A stretch of 56,397 nt of DNA from SAR324 cluster bacterium REDSEA-S27_B3 (GCA_001627865.1 LUQO01000037.1:1-56397); one strand, 5' to 3'; positions 9,333 to 19,357 are shown, numbered from the stretch's first letter. Made by a program: numbers and translations. Notes: generated from the letters alone by a model not told the origin.

Positions 9333-10946
9333 TTATTCAGAGGCAGAAAGTTCTGAAGTGTGTACATTACGTAGAGCTTTGCTGACATAATTTAATCCTG
9401 TTTCAAGTTCTTCATCTGAGATATTCAGAGGCGGTAAAAAACGCAGAACATCCGGACCGGCAATCAAAAGCAGAACACCTTGTTCCTGACAGGCTGTAAC
9501 CATTGCCGGCGCTTTACCTTTCCATGCTTTTGATAACACTGCTCCAAGCATCATTCCTCGACCGCGAATTGTTTCAAATAAACTTAGTTCATCATTCAGT
9601 GAGTCAAGGTGTTTTCTGATAACTGCACCTTTTTCCTGGACTTGCTGCATCATTTCAGGTGCGTTTATTTTTCGGAATGCTGCTGCTGCAACAGCTGTAA
9701 CAATGGGGTTACCTCCAAAGGTGGTTCCATGGTCTCCGGGTTTGAATGCCTGTGCTACTTCCTCAGTACAGAGCATCGCTCCCAGAGGAAGACCGCCACC
9801 GAGTGCTTTGGCCATGGTTACTATATCCGGAGTTAAATCCGACAGAGTTGCTTCATGGTGTATCTTTTCTTCATTCAAAACTGCTCCTTCAGTCTCTTCA
9901 GAATCACGTGATTTTTCCCACTGATAACCGAATAATTTGCCGGTACGTCCCATTCCGCATTGAATTTCATCAAATACCAGCAGTGCCTGATGTTTGTTAC
10001 AAAGATCTCGCAGGTGTTGCAGAAATCCCGTTTTTGCCGGATTTACACCACCTTCACCCTGGATCGGTTCTATCATTACCGCGCATGTGTTTGGTCCAAT
10101 CATTTCTGCTGCCGTATCAAAATCATTGAATGGACAGTAACGAAAACCCTTTGGCAGCGGTTCAAATCCCTGCTGGTATCGAGGCTGAGCTGTGGCGGTA
10201 ACTGTTGTTAAGGTTCTTCCGTGAAATGATCCTTCAAAGGTCAGAATTTCTCGTTTCTCCTCCGAATGCACCAGGCTGGAAAATTTTCGAGCAATTTTGA
10301 TTGCCGCTTCATTTGCTTCTGCTCCGGAATTGCAGAAAAAAACACGGTCGGCAAATGTTGCATTTACAAGCGCCTCCGCCAGCTTGATCGTGGGTTCTGT
10401 TAAAAAAAGATTTGTTGTGTGCCAGATTTTTCCTGCCTGATCATAAAGTTCGTTCTGAAGGTCTGGATCAAGGTGTCCTGAGCTGTTGACAGAAATGCCT
10501 GAACCAAGATCAATGTATTCATTGCCGTCTCTGTCCCATACTTTTGCTCCAAGGCCCCGGGATAAAATCAAGTTTGGTGAGTAGGTCGGCACAAACACTT
10601 TTTTGGCAGTTTCCAGCAATTTAGAGGTGTCAGCTCGGACGTTAACTGTTTTTGCAGAATCTTCTGTGTTGTTTGTCTGGTATTGCTGATTGAACCTGTT
10701 TTCAGCTTCAGAGAATTTTTCTGAAACAGAGTCACTGATATTTATCAGCCGTTCACGGTTTGTCATGCAAAATTCAACAAACAGATTTTCACTGACTGCC
10801 ATGCGGATCATTCTGGGAAGAGCCTGATAAAGCCGCCTGAATGCGTTGCGAATCAGCTCTTCATTTTGCAGGGTATTTTTGGGAATGGTGCCAAGCTTTT
10901 CTTTGATCAGCTTGCGTATTCGCGGGAGTTGATCTTCCAGTTGCAC
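9333..10946 (-). CDS. Class III PLP aminotransferase (acetylornithine aminotransferase-like) with extra N-terminal domain
   Basis: The region from about residue 115 onward is a class III aminotransferase. It has SGAEANEAAIK for cofactor binding, FHGRT, FDEIQCGMGRTG, and the PLP lysine Lys380 in TMAKALGGGLP. The motifs GSGISVN, SGHLDP and AGKIWHTTNLF are closest to the ArgD (acetylornithine/succinyldiaminopimelate) branch. Two features are odd. A helical N-terminal extension of about 110 residues precedes the usual start, and a charged insertion of about 28 residues (344-371) lies between GRTGKLFGYQ and TPDIVTMAK. At 537 residues it is about 140 longer than typical ArgD. The substrate is therefore uncertain; ornithine, lysine or another omega-amino acid are possible. 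Confidence 0.85.
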   Translation of the reverse strand: MQLEDQLPRIRKLIKEKLGTIPKNTLQNEELIRNAFRRLYQALPRMIRMAVSENLFVEFCMTNRERLINISDSVSEKFSEAENRFNQQYQTNNTEDSAKTVNVRADTSKLLETAKKVFVPTYSPNLILSRGLGAKVWDRDGNEYIDLGSGISVNSSGHLDPDLQNELYDQAGKIWHTTNLFLTEPTIKLAEALVNATFADRVFFCNSGAEANEAAIKIARKFSSLVHSEEKREILTFEGSFHGRTLTTVTATAQPRYQQGFEPLPKGFRYCPFNDFDTAAEMIGPNTCAVMIEPIQGEGGVNPAKTGFLQHLRDLCNKHQALLVFDEIQCGMGRTGKLFGYQWEKSRDSEETEGAVLNEEKIHHEATLSDLTPDIVTMAKALGGGLPLGAMLCTEEVAQAFKPGDHGTTFGGNPIVTAVAAAAFRKINAPEMMQQVQEKGAVIRKHLDSLNDELSLFETIRGRGMMLGAVLSKAWKGKAPAMVTACQEQGVLLLIAGPDVLRFLPPLNISDEELETGLNYVSKALRNVHTSELSASE

Positions 10947-11189
10947 AGAATGTTTGGTCAGTTGTTAATGGATTGATGTTGTATGAAGAAACTTAATACA
11001 AAATAACTTATTGAAATTGATCCATAATGCTAAATCATTAAGCTCACAGAATCAATCCTGGAATAGTGTAAATCTGATTCATAAATACAAATAGAAACAA
11101 TTCTAAACTTGCCTGAATAACAAAAAACCGATTAAAATAATACTATAAAATAATCACTAAGTTATTAAATTTATGCAGGAAAAATTAAT

Positions 11190-13844
11190 TTGACAGCCAT
11201 AAAATTCATAGAACGACTGGTTGTCCACTATCCAAAAACAATTCTGATTGTAACCATCCTGCTTGGATCAGCAGCATTCCCCAGCCTGTATTTTCTGGCA
11301 AATGATCCAAGCCCGCACCTTTTACCTCCCAGTCATCCTGCGCGTCATTCCTTGAAACAACTGCGTGAAGATTACACCGGGGCTAATCCGGGGGTTTTCA
11401 TCATGCTTGAAGCAAAGGATACGATATTCAAAGCAGCAACACTGGAGCGTATCCAGAAACTGACTGAAGCAATCGAAAACCTGCAGCTGCTTGCTCCGCA
11501 AGACCTGGATGCTCTGAGAACAATTGCAGAACAAATGTCCGGAGAGGCAGGAGAGCAACTGAAGATGATTCTTCCAAAAGATATCAAAACACTGGATGAG
11601 ATGTTTTGGATGGAATTTGATGAAATTCGGGAAACATTGGAAAATGCAGGCATCTGGCTTCCGGAATGGGATGAAACACTGCGGAATCTGGAGGTTCGTG
11701 CCAATCCTGTGGTGGAAGTGATTTCGTTGTCCAATACGGACAATATTCTGGGATCAGAGGATGGATTGGCAATTGAACCGATTTTTGAAGAAGTTCCGCA
11801 GACTTCTGCCGGAATGAACAGATTGCGCCGTCATGTTTTTGACAATGAATTGTTCAGAAACTATCTGTTCAGTGATGATGGAAGACGCACTGGAATATTT
11901 ATGGAGTTGGCAATGGATGAGGAAGACACAGAAAATCTGTATGCGACTTATCTGGAGCTGGAAAGAATTTTTGAAGATAACCCGGGAGATGAAGCACATT
12001 TTATCGCTGGTTTCCCGATTGTTGCTGCTACGCTGCGTACTGTGATTGACCAGGACACAAAACGCTTTTTCCCTTTTGTTGCTTTGCTTGCCATATTTTT
12101 TCTCTGGCTGACTTTCAGGAGACCAAGTGGAGTGGCAGTTCCAATGATTGTGGTTGGATTCTCGATTTTGTTCACGCTTGCATTGATGGTTATTATTGAT
12201 GTTCCGCTCAATACTATCACCTCCGCTTTGCCGGTTTTTCTGATTTCGATTGGAGTAGCAGACGGAATTCACATGTTTTCTGAATACCGTGACAATCGTC
12301 TGGAAGGACACACTCGTGAAACAGCTGTTTGCCTGATGCTGGATAAAATGGTGATGCCTGTGACAATGACCTCAATCACCACCGCGGCAGGTTTCTTTTC
12401 ACTCACTGCCAGTGATATTGTACCGGTCAACACCTTTGGAATTTTTGTTGCAATTGGAACATTGCTGGCAATGTTGCTTTCTTTAATATTTATTCCAGCG
12501 TTATTGATGGTTCTTCCTGAGAAAAAAGCTGAAACACAGGAAAACACTGCAACCGAGGAGTCCAAACTCAAAGCAGTACATAAAGCCAATTTTATGGATT
12601 TACTGATCAAAAAATTTCTTGACGGCATCACCAGCTGGGTTGTTAAAAATTCCAAAATAATTTTGCTCGGAGCATTTGTAGTTTCAATGGTTTCCGTTTA
12701 CGGATTATTACAAGTGGAGGTGGAAAGCAGTCTGGAAAGTTATTTTCAGCCAGACGCGCCCTTCGTGATGGCTAATCATGCAATGCAGAAAATGACAGGC
12801 AGCCGTACGATCAATATTGTGATCACAAAATATGATGAAAATGAGCCATGGAAAAATCCGGAAAATTTGAAAATTGTTGAGGAATTACAACATTTTCTGT
12901 CGAAGGAAGATCGAGTAAAACGAACATTCTCGCTTGTTGATTTGATAAAGCGCATCAGCTATGCTTTTAACGAGAATCGCGATGAATATAACCGTTTGCC
13001 TGAAGCAATTGAATTAGTGAAGAGTGAAGAAGTTGTAACAGAAAACGGTCAATCACAATTGCAAGCTGTTGAGCGGGAAGTAAGTGGTAGAGAATTAGTG
13101 GCACAGTATCTAGTATTGTACGAAAACTCCGGTGGAGATGTACTTTCAGATGTGGTTGACAGCGAGTACAGCAATTTAAATTTAGCAGTCACCATCAGTT
13201 CAAATTCAACAATTGAGGAGGAAAAACTTTTACTGCGCATTGAAGATTATACCTCACAGCATTTCCCTTCTAGTTTCAAGCTGACTTCAACAGGAATGGT
13301 TCCGATTAATGTGGCAACCAGTGTTGAAGTGGTTTCCAGTCAAATCCGCAGTTTATCTGGATCAATACTGGCGGTTTTTGTCATGCTGATATTGATTTTC
13401 CGTTCCATTTATCGCGGCATGATCGGTATGGCTCCGCTTATTTTCACTGTGCTGTTTAATTTTGGAGTAATGGGATATTTTGGAGTTTACCTGGATATTG
13501 GAACGGCTCTAGTCAGCAGTATTGTGATTGGAATTGGAGTGGATTACAGTATTCACTACCTCTCACGCATGTTGCGTGAATTATCATTAGGAATTGATCT
13601 GCAACAGGCAATTTCAAAAACAGTCAGACGCAGCGGCAAGGCAATCACCTCAAACGCGGTTACAGTCGGATTTGGATTTTTAGCCTTGAGTGTGTCTGAG
13701 TTTTTACCTTTGGTAACACTCAGTTGGATGATCTGTCTTACTTTAATTATAAGCGCGTTGGCAACATTGATTTTAGTTCCCGCACTGGTAGTGACTTTCC
13801 CGAACGTTATAAATATAAAAGACGAACACTCCAAACAAATATAG
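11190..13844 (+). CDS. RND-superfamily (MMPL-type) membrane exporter
   Basis: This 884-residue protein has the duplicated RND layout. TM1 is at about 14-34, then a periplasmic loop to about 290 and a five-helix bundle to about 450. TM7 lies near 490-510, followed by a second loop and a final five-helix bundle from about 715. The paired transmembrane motifs VADGIHMFSEYRD and GVDYSIHYLSRM are the equivalent aspartate-containing segments of each half. It resembles MMPL/hopanoid- or lipid-exporter-like single-component RND proteins rather than AcrB; the cargo is unknown. I use the TTG start at 11190, with AGGA at 11177-11180. The gene is divergent from the aminotransferase gene and lies 18 bases upstream of moxR, so it may head the Bat operon. 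Confidence 0.88.
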   Translation: MTAIKFIERLVVHYPKTILIVTILLGSAAFPSLYFLANDPSPHLLPPSHPARHSLKQLREDYTGANPGVFIMLEAKDTIFKAATLERIQKLTEAIENLQLLAPQDLDALRTIAEQMSGEAGEQLKMILPKDIKTLDEMFWMEFDEIRETLENAGIWLPEWDETLRNLEVRANPVVEVISLSNTDNILGSEDGLAIEPIFEEVPQTSAGMNRLRRHVFDNELFRNYLFSDDGRRTGIFMELAMDEEDTENLYATYLELERIFEDNPGDEAHFIAGFPIVAATLRTVIDQDTKRFFPFVALLAIFFLWLTFRRPSGVAVPMIVVGFSILFTLALMVIIDVPLNTITSALPVFLISIGVADGIHMFSEYRDNRLEGHTRETAVCLMLDKMVMPVTMTSITTAAGFFSLTASDIVPVNTFGIFVAIGTLLAMLLSLIFIPALLMVLPEKKAETQENTATEESKLKAVHKANFMDLLIKKFLDGITSWVVKNSKIILLGAFVVSMVSVYGLLQVEVESSLESYFQPDAPFVMANHAMQKMTGSRTINIVITKYDENEPWKNPENLKIVEELQHFLSKEDRVKRTFSLVDLIKRISYAFNENRDEYNRLPEAIELVKSEEVVTENGQSQLQAVEREVSGRELVAQYLVLYENSGGDVLSDVVDSEYSNLNLAVTISSNSTIEEEKLLLRIEDYTSQHFPSSFKLTSTGMVPINVATSVEVVSSQIRSLSGSILAVFVMLILIFRSIYRGMIGMAPLIFTVLFNFGVMGYFGVYLDIGTALVSSIVIGIGVDYSIHYLSRMLRELSLGIDLQQAISKTVRRSGKAITSNAVTVGFGFLALSVSEFLPLVTLSWMICLTLIISALATLILVPALVVTFPNVINIKDEHSKQI

Positions 13845-13862
13845 CTTTGTTATCCTCACATT

Positions 13863-14873
13863 ATGTCAAATTCATTAAAATCATTTCAAAAGCTGCAAAC
13901 CAGCCTCAATCAAGTTATTTTAGGTCAGGAACGCCTGATAGAGCGTTTGTTAATTGTATTACTTGCAGACGGTCATCTTCTGGTTGAAGGTGCGCCCGGT
14001 CTTGCCAAAACCCGGGCTATAAAAGCGCTAGGAAACAAAATTGAGGGAGATTTTCAGAGAATACAGTTCACGCCTGATTTGCTGCCTGCGGATGTAACAG
14101 GGACAGATATATATCGTCCTCAAGATGGCAGTTTTCAATTTCAGGCAGGGCCTGTGTTTCATAACCTTGTGTTGGCTGATGAAATCAATCGTGCACCGGC
14201 AAAGGTACAGTCTGCTCTTTTGGAGGCTATGGGAGAACGTCAGGTGACTGTGGGAGGAAAAACATATCCTCTTCCGAAATTGTTTCTGGTGATGGCAACG
14301 CAAAATCCAATTGAGCAGGAAGGGACTTATCCTCTTCCGGAGGCACAGCTAGACCGGTTTTTGCTGCATGTGTTTATTGATTATCCTTCAGTGGAAAATG
14401 AGCTGAAAATTATGCGTTTGGTACACAATGAAGAATTGTATGGTGAAAAGTCAGTAAGCGAAAAAAATACTGTGGTTTCAAATGATTCTGGAGAATTGCC
14501 TGATGCACAGAGCATTTCAGCCAAGGACATTTTTCAGGCAAGAAATGAGGTTTTGAATACCTACATGTCTGCTGAGATTGAACGATATCTTGTGGAAATA
14601 ATTGCTGCTACCAGAACTCCGGAAAGGTACAGCGACGAATTGGCAAGACTGATCACATGGGGAGCAAGTCCCAGGGGATCTCTCTCGCTTGACAGATGTT
14701 CTCGCGCACGTGCCTGGCTGCGTGAGCGTGATTTTGTTACTCCGGAAGATATACAGGATTTAGCCGAAGATGTGCTGCGCCACAGAATTATAGAAAGTTA
14801 TGAAGCTGAATCAGATGGATTTACTCCGGATGATGTTATAAAAAAGATTCTTGCAAAAATACCTGTACCTTAA
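13863..14873 (+). CDS. moxR: MoxR-family AAA+ ATPase
   Basis: MoxR ATPases act as chaperones that mature or assemble partner complexes, usually with adjacent von Willebrand A (VWA) proteins. Walker A GAPGLAKT is at 43-50, Walker B LVLADE at 102-107, then NRAPAKVQSALLEAMGERQV, the MoxR hallmark. A sensor-like TQNPIEQEGTYPLPEAQLDRF follows in the family-typical place, though the motif is only quoted here by its start (TQNPIEQEGTYP). The 336-residue length is normal. It is the first of a run of Bat genes in the standard order MoxR, DUF58, DUF4381, BatA, BatB, BatD, which supports an envelope-stress or aerotolerance chaperone role. Confidence 0.93.
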   Translation: MSNSLKSFQKLQTSLNQVILGQERLIERLLIVLLADGHLLVEGAPGLAKTRAIKALGNKIEGDFQRIQFTPDLLPADVTGTDIYRPQDGSFQFQAGPVFHNLVLADEINRAPAKVQSALLEAMGERQVTVGGKTYPLPKLFLVMATQNPIEQEGTYPLPEAQLDRFLLHVFIDYPSVENELKIMRLVHNEELYGEKSVSEKNTVVSNDSGELPDAQSISAKDIFQARNEVLNTYMSAEIERYLVEIIAATRTPERYSDELARLITWGASPRGSLSLDRCSRARAWLRERDFVTPEDIQDLAEDVLRHRIIESYEAESDGFTPDDVIKKILAKIPVP

Positions 14874-14918
14874 TTCATCTATCAATTTTTAAATGATACA
14901 ATATCATTCAATTCAAGC

Positions 14919-15842
14919 ATGAATAATTCAGAACAAAATAATGGTATTTGGCTTGGTAAAATGGAACTGCCGGAAATGTTCAGGATTGCAAATAAAAAAG
15001 TTCCTTCTTCACCATCAAAAAAAGCAGGAACTCTTGGTGGGCCATATTTAACCAAACTAAAAGGAAGAGGGATGGAATTTGCCGAAGCACGAACTTATCA
15101 GCCTGGAGATGATGTGCGTCATATTGACTGGCGGGTTACTGCAAGGACAGGACGGACACATACAAAATTATACAGAGAAGAACGAGAACGTCCTGTGATG
15201 CTGGTGCTGGATCAGGGGCGTCAGATGTTTTTTGGGTCACGCAAAAGCTTAAAGTCTGTACAAGCATCACGCATGGCGGCATTGATGGGATGGAGAGCGC
15301 TTTTAAGAGGAGATAGAGTTGGGGGTATTTTGTTTTCTGAAACAATGCATTATGAGTTCAGACCAAGAGGCGATCGACGGCAATACCTGCGTTTGTTGGC
15401 AAAAATAATGACAGAGCATAACCACATTGCCGATCAGATGAAGGAGGATCAATGGAGTTTTGACAAAAAATTCATGTTTGCTGAGGCTTTAAGGCGTGTA
15501 CGTCACGTTGTCCAACCCGGAAGTCTGGTGTATATTTTCAGTGACTTTTCCGGATTTGATCAGGAATGCATGAAACACATGACACAACTGTCAAAACATA
15601 ATCAAGTGGAAGCGTATTTAGTCTCGGATCCTTTGGAAAAAGCAGCCCCATCTTCCGGACATTACGCAATGAGTAACGGTACATCAACCGCCTGGGTAAA
15701 TTCGAACAATAAACATACCAGAAATCTTTATGCAACATCTTTTGAAAATCATCAAAATAGTTTATCGAATGAGTTGCGATTGTGCGGGGTTACTTTGAAT
15801 TTACTGAGTACTGTGGATACTTTAAATCAGTTAAGCAAATAA
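14919..15842 (+). CDS. DUF58 protein of the MoxR/Bat operon
   Basis: DUF58 proteins carry a VWA-like fold and accompany MoxR ATPases. The family signature GRGMEFAEARTYQPGDD (49-65) followed by RHIDWRVTAR (67-76) is clear in this 307-residue protein. The site that aligns with the metal-dependent adhesion motif reads D98-Q-G-R-Q rather than D-x-S-x-S, so metal binding is probably lost or altered here. No transmembrane segment is evident, so it is likely cytosolic or peripheral. It starts 45 bases after moxR. Confidence 0.88.
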   Translation: MNNSEQNNGIWLGKMELPEMFRIANKKVPSSPSKKAGTLGGPYLTKLKGRGMEFAEARTYQPGDDVRHIDWRVTARTGRTHTKLYREERERPVMLVLDQGRQMFFGSRKSLKSVQASRMAALMGWRALLRGDRVGGILFSETMHYEFRPRGDRRQYLRLLAKIMTEHNHIADQMKEDQWSFDKKFMFAEALRRVRHVVQPGSLVYIFSDFSGFDQECMKHMTQLSKHNQVEAYLVSDPLEKAAPSSGHYAMSNGTSTAWVNSNNKHTRNLYATSFENHQNSLSNELRLCGVTLNLLSTVDTLNQLSK

Positions 15843-15900
15843 TCATGCAAATCTGAAAAGTTGTATTCGCAACTGGATTCAATCAGTTATAGCCATTCTA

Positions 15901-16383
15901 ATGCCTGTAGAAAATCCTCTTTTAAAATTAAAAGATATTCATTTGCCGCCACCTGTTTCATTTTGGCCTCCTGCGCCGGGATGGTGGATTTTAGCGCTTT
16001 TATTCACATTAGTTCTGATTTTTGGCGGGCTTTGGCTGTTACGCCTTCATAAGCGGAGAAAACCAAAAAATGAGGCGTTGAAAATACTGAAAGAACTGCA
16101 AATTCAGTTTGAAAAAGCGCCTGATGAATTAGCATTATTGAGGAGTCTTTCTCAATTGCTCAGAAGATCGGCATTGACGTTTTATACCAACGAACAGGTG
16201 GCCTCACTGCATGGTACTGCATGGTTGGATTTTCTTGATAAAACAGGAAAAACTAAAGAATTTACACAGGGAGCAGGAAAAGTATTAGGTACAGTACTTT
16301 ATCAGCAAAAAGCTGAACTTGAAATCGATGCTTTGTTTCCGCTTGTGAAGAAATGGATCAGTTCACCCCTGCATAATTACTGA
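15901..16383 (+). CDS. DUF4381 membrane protein of the Bat operon
   Basis: This is a 160-residue protein with the DUF4381 opening motif DIHLPPPVSFWPPAPGWW (about 12-29). One membrane helix follows at about 28-47, and then a helical cytoplasmic domain. The family is found almost only between DUF58 and BatA genes and is assumed to anchor part of the MoxR-Bat complex. The gene ends 15 bases before batA. The role is inferred from context because no member has a well-known activity. Confidence 0.8.
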   Translation: MPVENPLLKLKDIHLPPPVSFWPPAPGWWILALLFTLVLIFGGLWLLRLHKRRKPKNEALKILKELQIQFEKAPDELALLRSLSQLLRRSALTFYTNEQVASLHGTAWLDFLDKTGKTKEFTQGAGKVLGTVLYQQKAELEIDALFPLVKKWISSPLHNY

Positions 16384-16398
16384 AATCCAATTTGAAAA

Positions 16399-17397
16399 AT
16401 GATTTTTTTAGAAGGCGGTGGATTTGAGTTTTTTTGGATTTGGGCAGCATGGTTTTGGCCGCTGCCTTTTTTGCTACGTTTGCTCCCTCCCCGTGAATAT
16501 TCTGTACAGGCACTGCGAGTTCCTTTTTTTCAAAGAATCGCAGATTTACCTCAAGCATCATTTTCTCAAAAAATATTTACAAAATCTTTAATTTTAGCCG
16601 CATTTGTCTGGAGTTTAATTGTTTTAGCATCGATGCGACCACAGTGGGTTGGTGATGCAGTGGAACTGCCTTTATCCGGACGCAGTGTGATGCTTGCTGT
16701 GGATCTTTCCGGAAGCATGAAGGAGAAGGATATGGAACTTCAAGGCAGTGCTGTTACACGGCTTGAAATTGTTAAATCTGTATTAAGACCATTTATAGAT
16801 CGTAGAAAAGGTGACCGGCTGGGATTGATTTTATTTGGCGATCAGGCATATTTACAAACACCTTTGACCTTTGACCGGGAAACATTGGGACAAATGCTGG
16901 AAGAGTCAGAGCTGGGACTTGCCGGTCAGCGCACAGCAATCGGCAACGCAATAGGATTGGCGGTAAAGCGAATGAAGGATCTTCCTGATTCACAGAAAGT
17001 ATTAATATTACTTACAGATGGTCAAAATACTGCAGGTGAAGTTTCTCCGGAAGTCGCCGGACAACTGGCAAAACAAACCGGAGTACGAATACATACTATC
17101 GGTGTTGGCGCTGATGAAGCCTGGCTGCGTACCTTTTTGGGCACACAAAAAATAAATCCCTCTGCCGAACTGGATGAAGTGATGCTGCAATCATTAGCAA
17201 GCCTGACAGGGGGGAGCTATTACCGGGCACGAAGTACAGAAGAACTGGAAAAAATTTACGCGATGATTGATGTAATTGAACCTGTTGAAAGAGAAAAAGA
17301 GGTTTTCCGACCACGTCAGGCATTGTTTTTTTGGCCGCTTGGTTTTGCAGTACTGATAATTGGAATTTGGGTTTGGGTTTTAATGTATCGAAAATGA
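16399..17397 (+). CDS. batA: BatA-like VWA-domain membrane protein
   Basis: A 332-residue inner-membrane protein with hydrophobic segments at about 12-28 and 62-79, a VWA domain at roughly 95-290, and a C-terminal helix at about 308-330. The metal-dependent adhesion site is intact as D102-L-S-G-S (in VMLAVDLSGSMKE), with TDGQNTAG later in the fold. This is the BatA arrangement known from the Bacteroides aerotolerance locus. The VWA domain would face the periplasm and is expected to be worked on by the MoxR ATPase. It follows the DUF4381 gene by 15 bases. Confidence 0.88.
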   Translation: MIFLEGGGFEFFWIWAAWFWPLPFLLRLLPPREYSVQALRVPFFQRIADLPQASFSQKIFTKSLILAAFVWSLIVLASMRPQWVGDAVELPLSGRSVMLAVDLSGSMKEKDMELQGSAVTRLEIVKSVLRPFIDRRKGDRLGLILFGDQAYLQTPLTFDRETLGQMLEESELGLAGQRTAIGNAIGLAVKRMKDLPDSQKVLILLTDGQNTAGEVSPEVAGQLAKQTGVRIHTIGVGADEAWLRTFLGTQKINPSAELDEVMLQSLASLTGGSYYRARSTEELEKIYAMIDVIEPVEREKEVFRPRQALFFWPLGFAVLIIGIWVWVLMYRK

Positions 17398-17527
17398 TCC
17401 TGAATTTCTGATGCAACCTGGTTAAAGAGTCTAAGGATTATTTTAATTTGGTATTACTGTTTTCGAATCGTGTTTGCTTTGAGGTTTTTCCCAGACTGTC
17501 ATTAATTATCAATAAAAACTGACTAAC

Positions 17528-19357
17528 GTGTTGTTTTCAGAATTTCATTTCTTGCGTCCATTATGGTTGATAGCAATACCTCTTTTCTGGTGGATGGTCT
17601 TCCGTTTGTTGAGTAAATGGTGGCGCAAAGGTGAATGGGATAAGGAGGTCGACCCTCATTTACTGGAGTTTCTAGCGACAAGCCCATTACAACAGAAACG
17701 AAGACTGCTGCCATGGGCAATGTGTTTTGCAGGTACACTGCTTTTGCTGGCCCTCGCTGGTCCGGTATGGCAAAAAAAAACACAGCCATTGCTGAAGAAA
17801 ACACAGGCCAGAGTGCTTGTATTGGATTTGTCTTATTCCATGCTTGCTGCGGATATCAAACCAACACGAATTGAACGGGCACGTTATAAATTAGAGGATT
17901 TACTGAATCGTTTTGTCGAGGGAGAAACCGCACTTGTCGGATACGCCGGAGAAGCATTTGTTATAAGTCCTTTAACACATGATCCACTTACCATTTCTGC
18001 TCTTCTTCCAGGATTACATCCGAATATAATGCCTGTTCCAGGAAGCCGCCCGGAACTGGCTGTTGGGCTTGCCACAGAATTGTTGAACAGAAGCAGAGCT
18101 ACAACAGGTCACATTATTCTAATTACAGATGGAATTGAAGAATCCGAAATATCTGCTGTTATAAAAAATGCTGGTTCGGATCGTCTTACTATACTTGCGG
18201 TCGGAACTGAATCAGGATCACCGATTGCACTGCCTGCAGGCGGTTTTTTAAAAGATAAAAACGGTGCTATTGTAATTCCAAAATTGAATATGATTCCATT
18301 GAAAAAACTGGTCGATCAAACTCAAGGAGAATTAACTGTATTAAGTCCTGATGATCAGGATGTTGATACAATTATCTCGGTGGAGACTTCAGCAGTTAAT
18401 TTTGTAGAAGATCAGCAGCAAAGAACAGCGGATATGTGGAATGAAGAAGGACCATGGCTGCTGCTGCTGGTTTTGCCGTTGACTGCTTTGTTATTTCGTC
18501 GAGGGGTATTATTTTCACTGGGAATCATTGTATTTACTTCAGTTTTTGCATCTCCAAGTATGGTTATGGCATTCGGTTGGGATGATTTGTGGTTGCGTCC
18601 TGACCGGCAGGCATCAAAGCTGTTTGAGCAGGGAGAAACAAAACAAGCGTCAGAACTGTTCGAAAATGACGAATGGAAAGGGGCTGCAGCATATCGTTCC
18701 GGAGATTATCAGCAAGCAATTGATCAGTTTTCAAAGCAGGATAATCCCCGAGCTAATTTCAACCGGGGAAATGCTTTAGCCTTTGCAGGACGTTTACAGG
18801 ACGCTCTTAAGGCTTATCAGCAGGTATTATCAGACGATCCTCAACATCAGGATGCTCAATTTAATAAGGAATTGATTGAAGAATTGCTAAAAAAACAGCA
18901 GAAAAAACAGCAGCAAAACAAACAAAATAAACAGGATAAGAAAAAACAGCAACAGCAGCGTGATTCTTCTGGTAATCAGGATCAGTCAGCAGGAGATCCG
19001 GAACAGAAACCGGAAGCAGAAAAAAATGAGTCTGACAAGCAGCAGTCAAAAGACTCACAAGATAAAATGAATGAACAAAAGAATGAGGATGAAAAAGATG
19101 AAAGAAATAAAAAAGATGAAAAAGACAAATTTGCTGATAAGCAAAATAATCAAAAATCAGCTGATCAATCAAAACAGCAAAATATTGCCGCAAATGAAAA
19201 CAGCGATTTAACTCCGGAAGATCGTTCCAGACAACAAACTATGGAGCAGTGGCTGAGAAAAATTCCAGATGATCCCGGACGCCTGTTACGAAACAAAATG
19301 AAGAGGGAATATCAACGTCGAAGTAAAAAACAAAATCACAACAAACAGTACTGGTAA
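17528..19357 (+). CDS. batB: BatB/BatC fusion: VWA domain plus TPR repeats and a charged Gln/Lys tail
   Basis: The N-terminal part (to about 340) is a BatB-type VWA protein. It has helices near 11-28 and 62-80, an intact D100-L-S-Y-S site, and a further hydrophobic stretch near 315-350. From about 355 to 455 there are TPR-like helices (QASELFENDEWKGAAAYRSG, then NFNRGNALAFAGRLQDALKA) as in BatC. From about 456 to 590 the chain is almost entirely Gln, Lys, Asp, Glu and Asn. This merges two proteins that are separate in Bacteroides, a fusion common in proteobacteria. The start is GTG at 17528 or TTG at 17531; neither has a strong ribosome site. It lies 130 bases after batA and 3 bases before batD. 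Confidence 0.86.
   Translation: MLFSEFHFLRPLWLIAIPLFWWMVFRLLSKWWRKGEWDKEVDPHLLEFLATSPLQQKRRLLPWAMCFAGTLLLLALAGPVWQKKTQPLLKKTQARVLVLDLSYSMLAADIKPTRIERARYKLEDLLNRFVEGETALVGYAGEAFVISPLTHDPLTISALLPGLHPNIMPVPGSRPELAVGLATELLNRSRATTGHIILITDGIEESEISAVIKNAGSDRLTILAVGTESGSPIALPAGGFLKDKNGAIVIPKLNMIPLKKLVDQTQGELTVLSPDDQDVDTIISVETSAVNFVEDQQQRTADMWNEEGPWLLLLVLPLTALLFRRGVLFSLGIIVFTSVFASPSMVMAFGWDDLWLRPDRQASKLFEQGETKQASELFENDEWKGAAAYRSGDYQQAIDQFSKQDNPRANFNRGNALAFAGRLQDALKAYQQVLSDDPQHQDAQFNKELIEELLKKQQKKQQQNKQNKQDKKKQQQQRDSSGNQDQSAGDPEQKPEAEKNESDKQQSKDSQDKMNEQKNEDEKDERNKKDEKDKFADKQNNQKSADQSKQQNIAANENSDLTPEDRSRQQTMEQWLRKIPDDPGRLLRNKMKREYQRRSKKQNHNKQYW

Noticed and set aside
11754..12311. 185-codon minus-strand frame inside the RND exporter
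   Set aside because: Overlaps the real gene on the other strand; composition (Asn, Ser, His, Gln) is that of an antisense frame.
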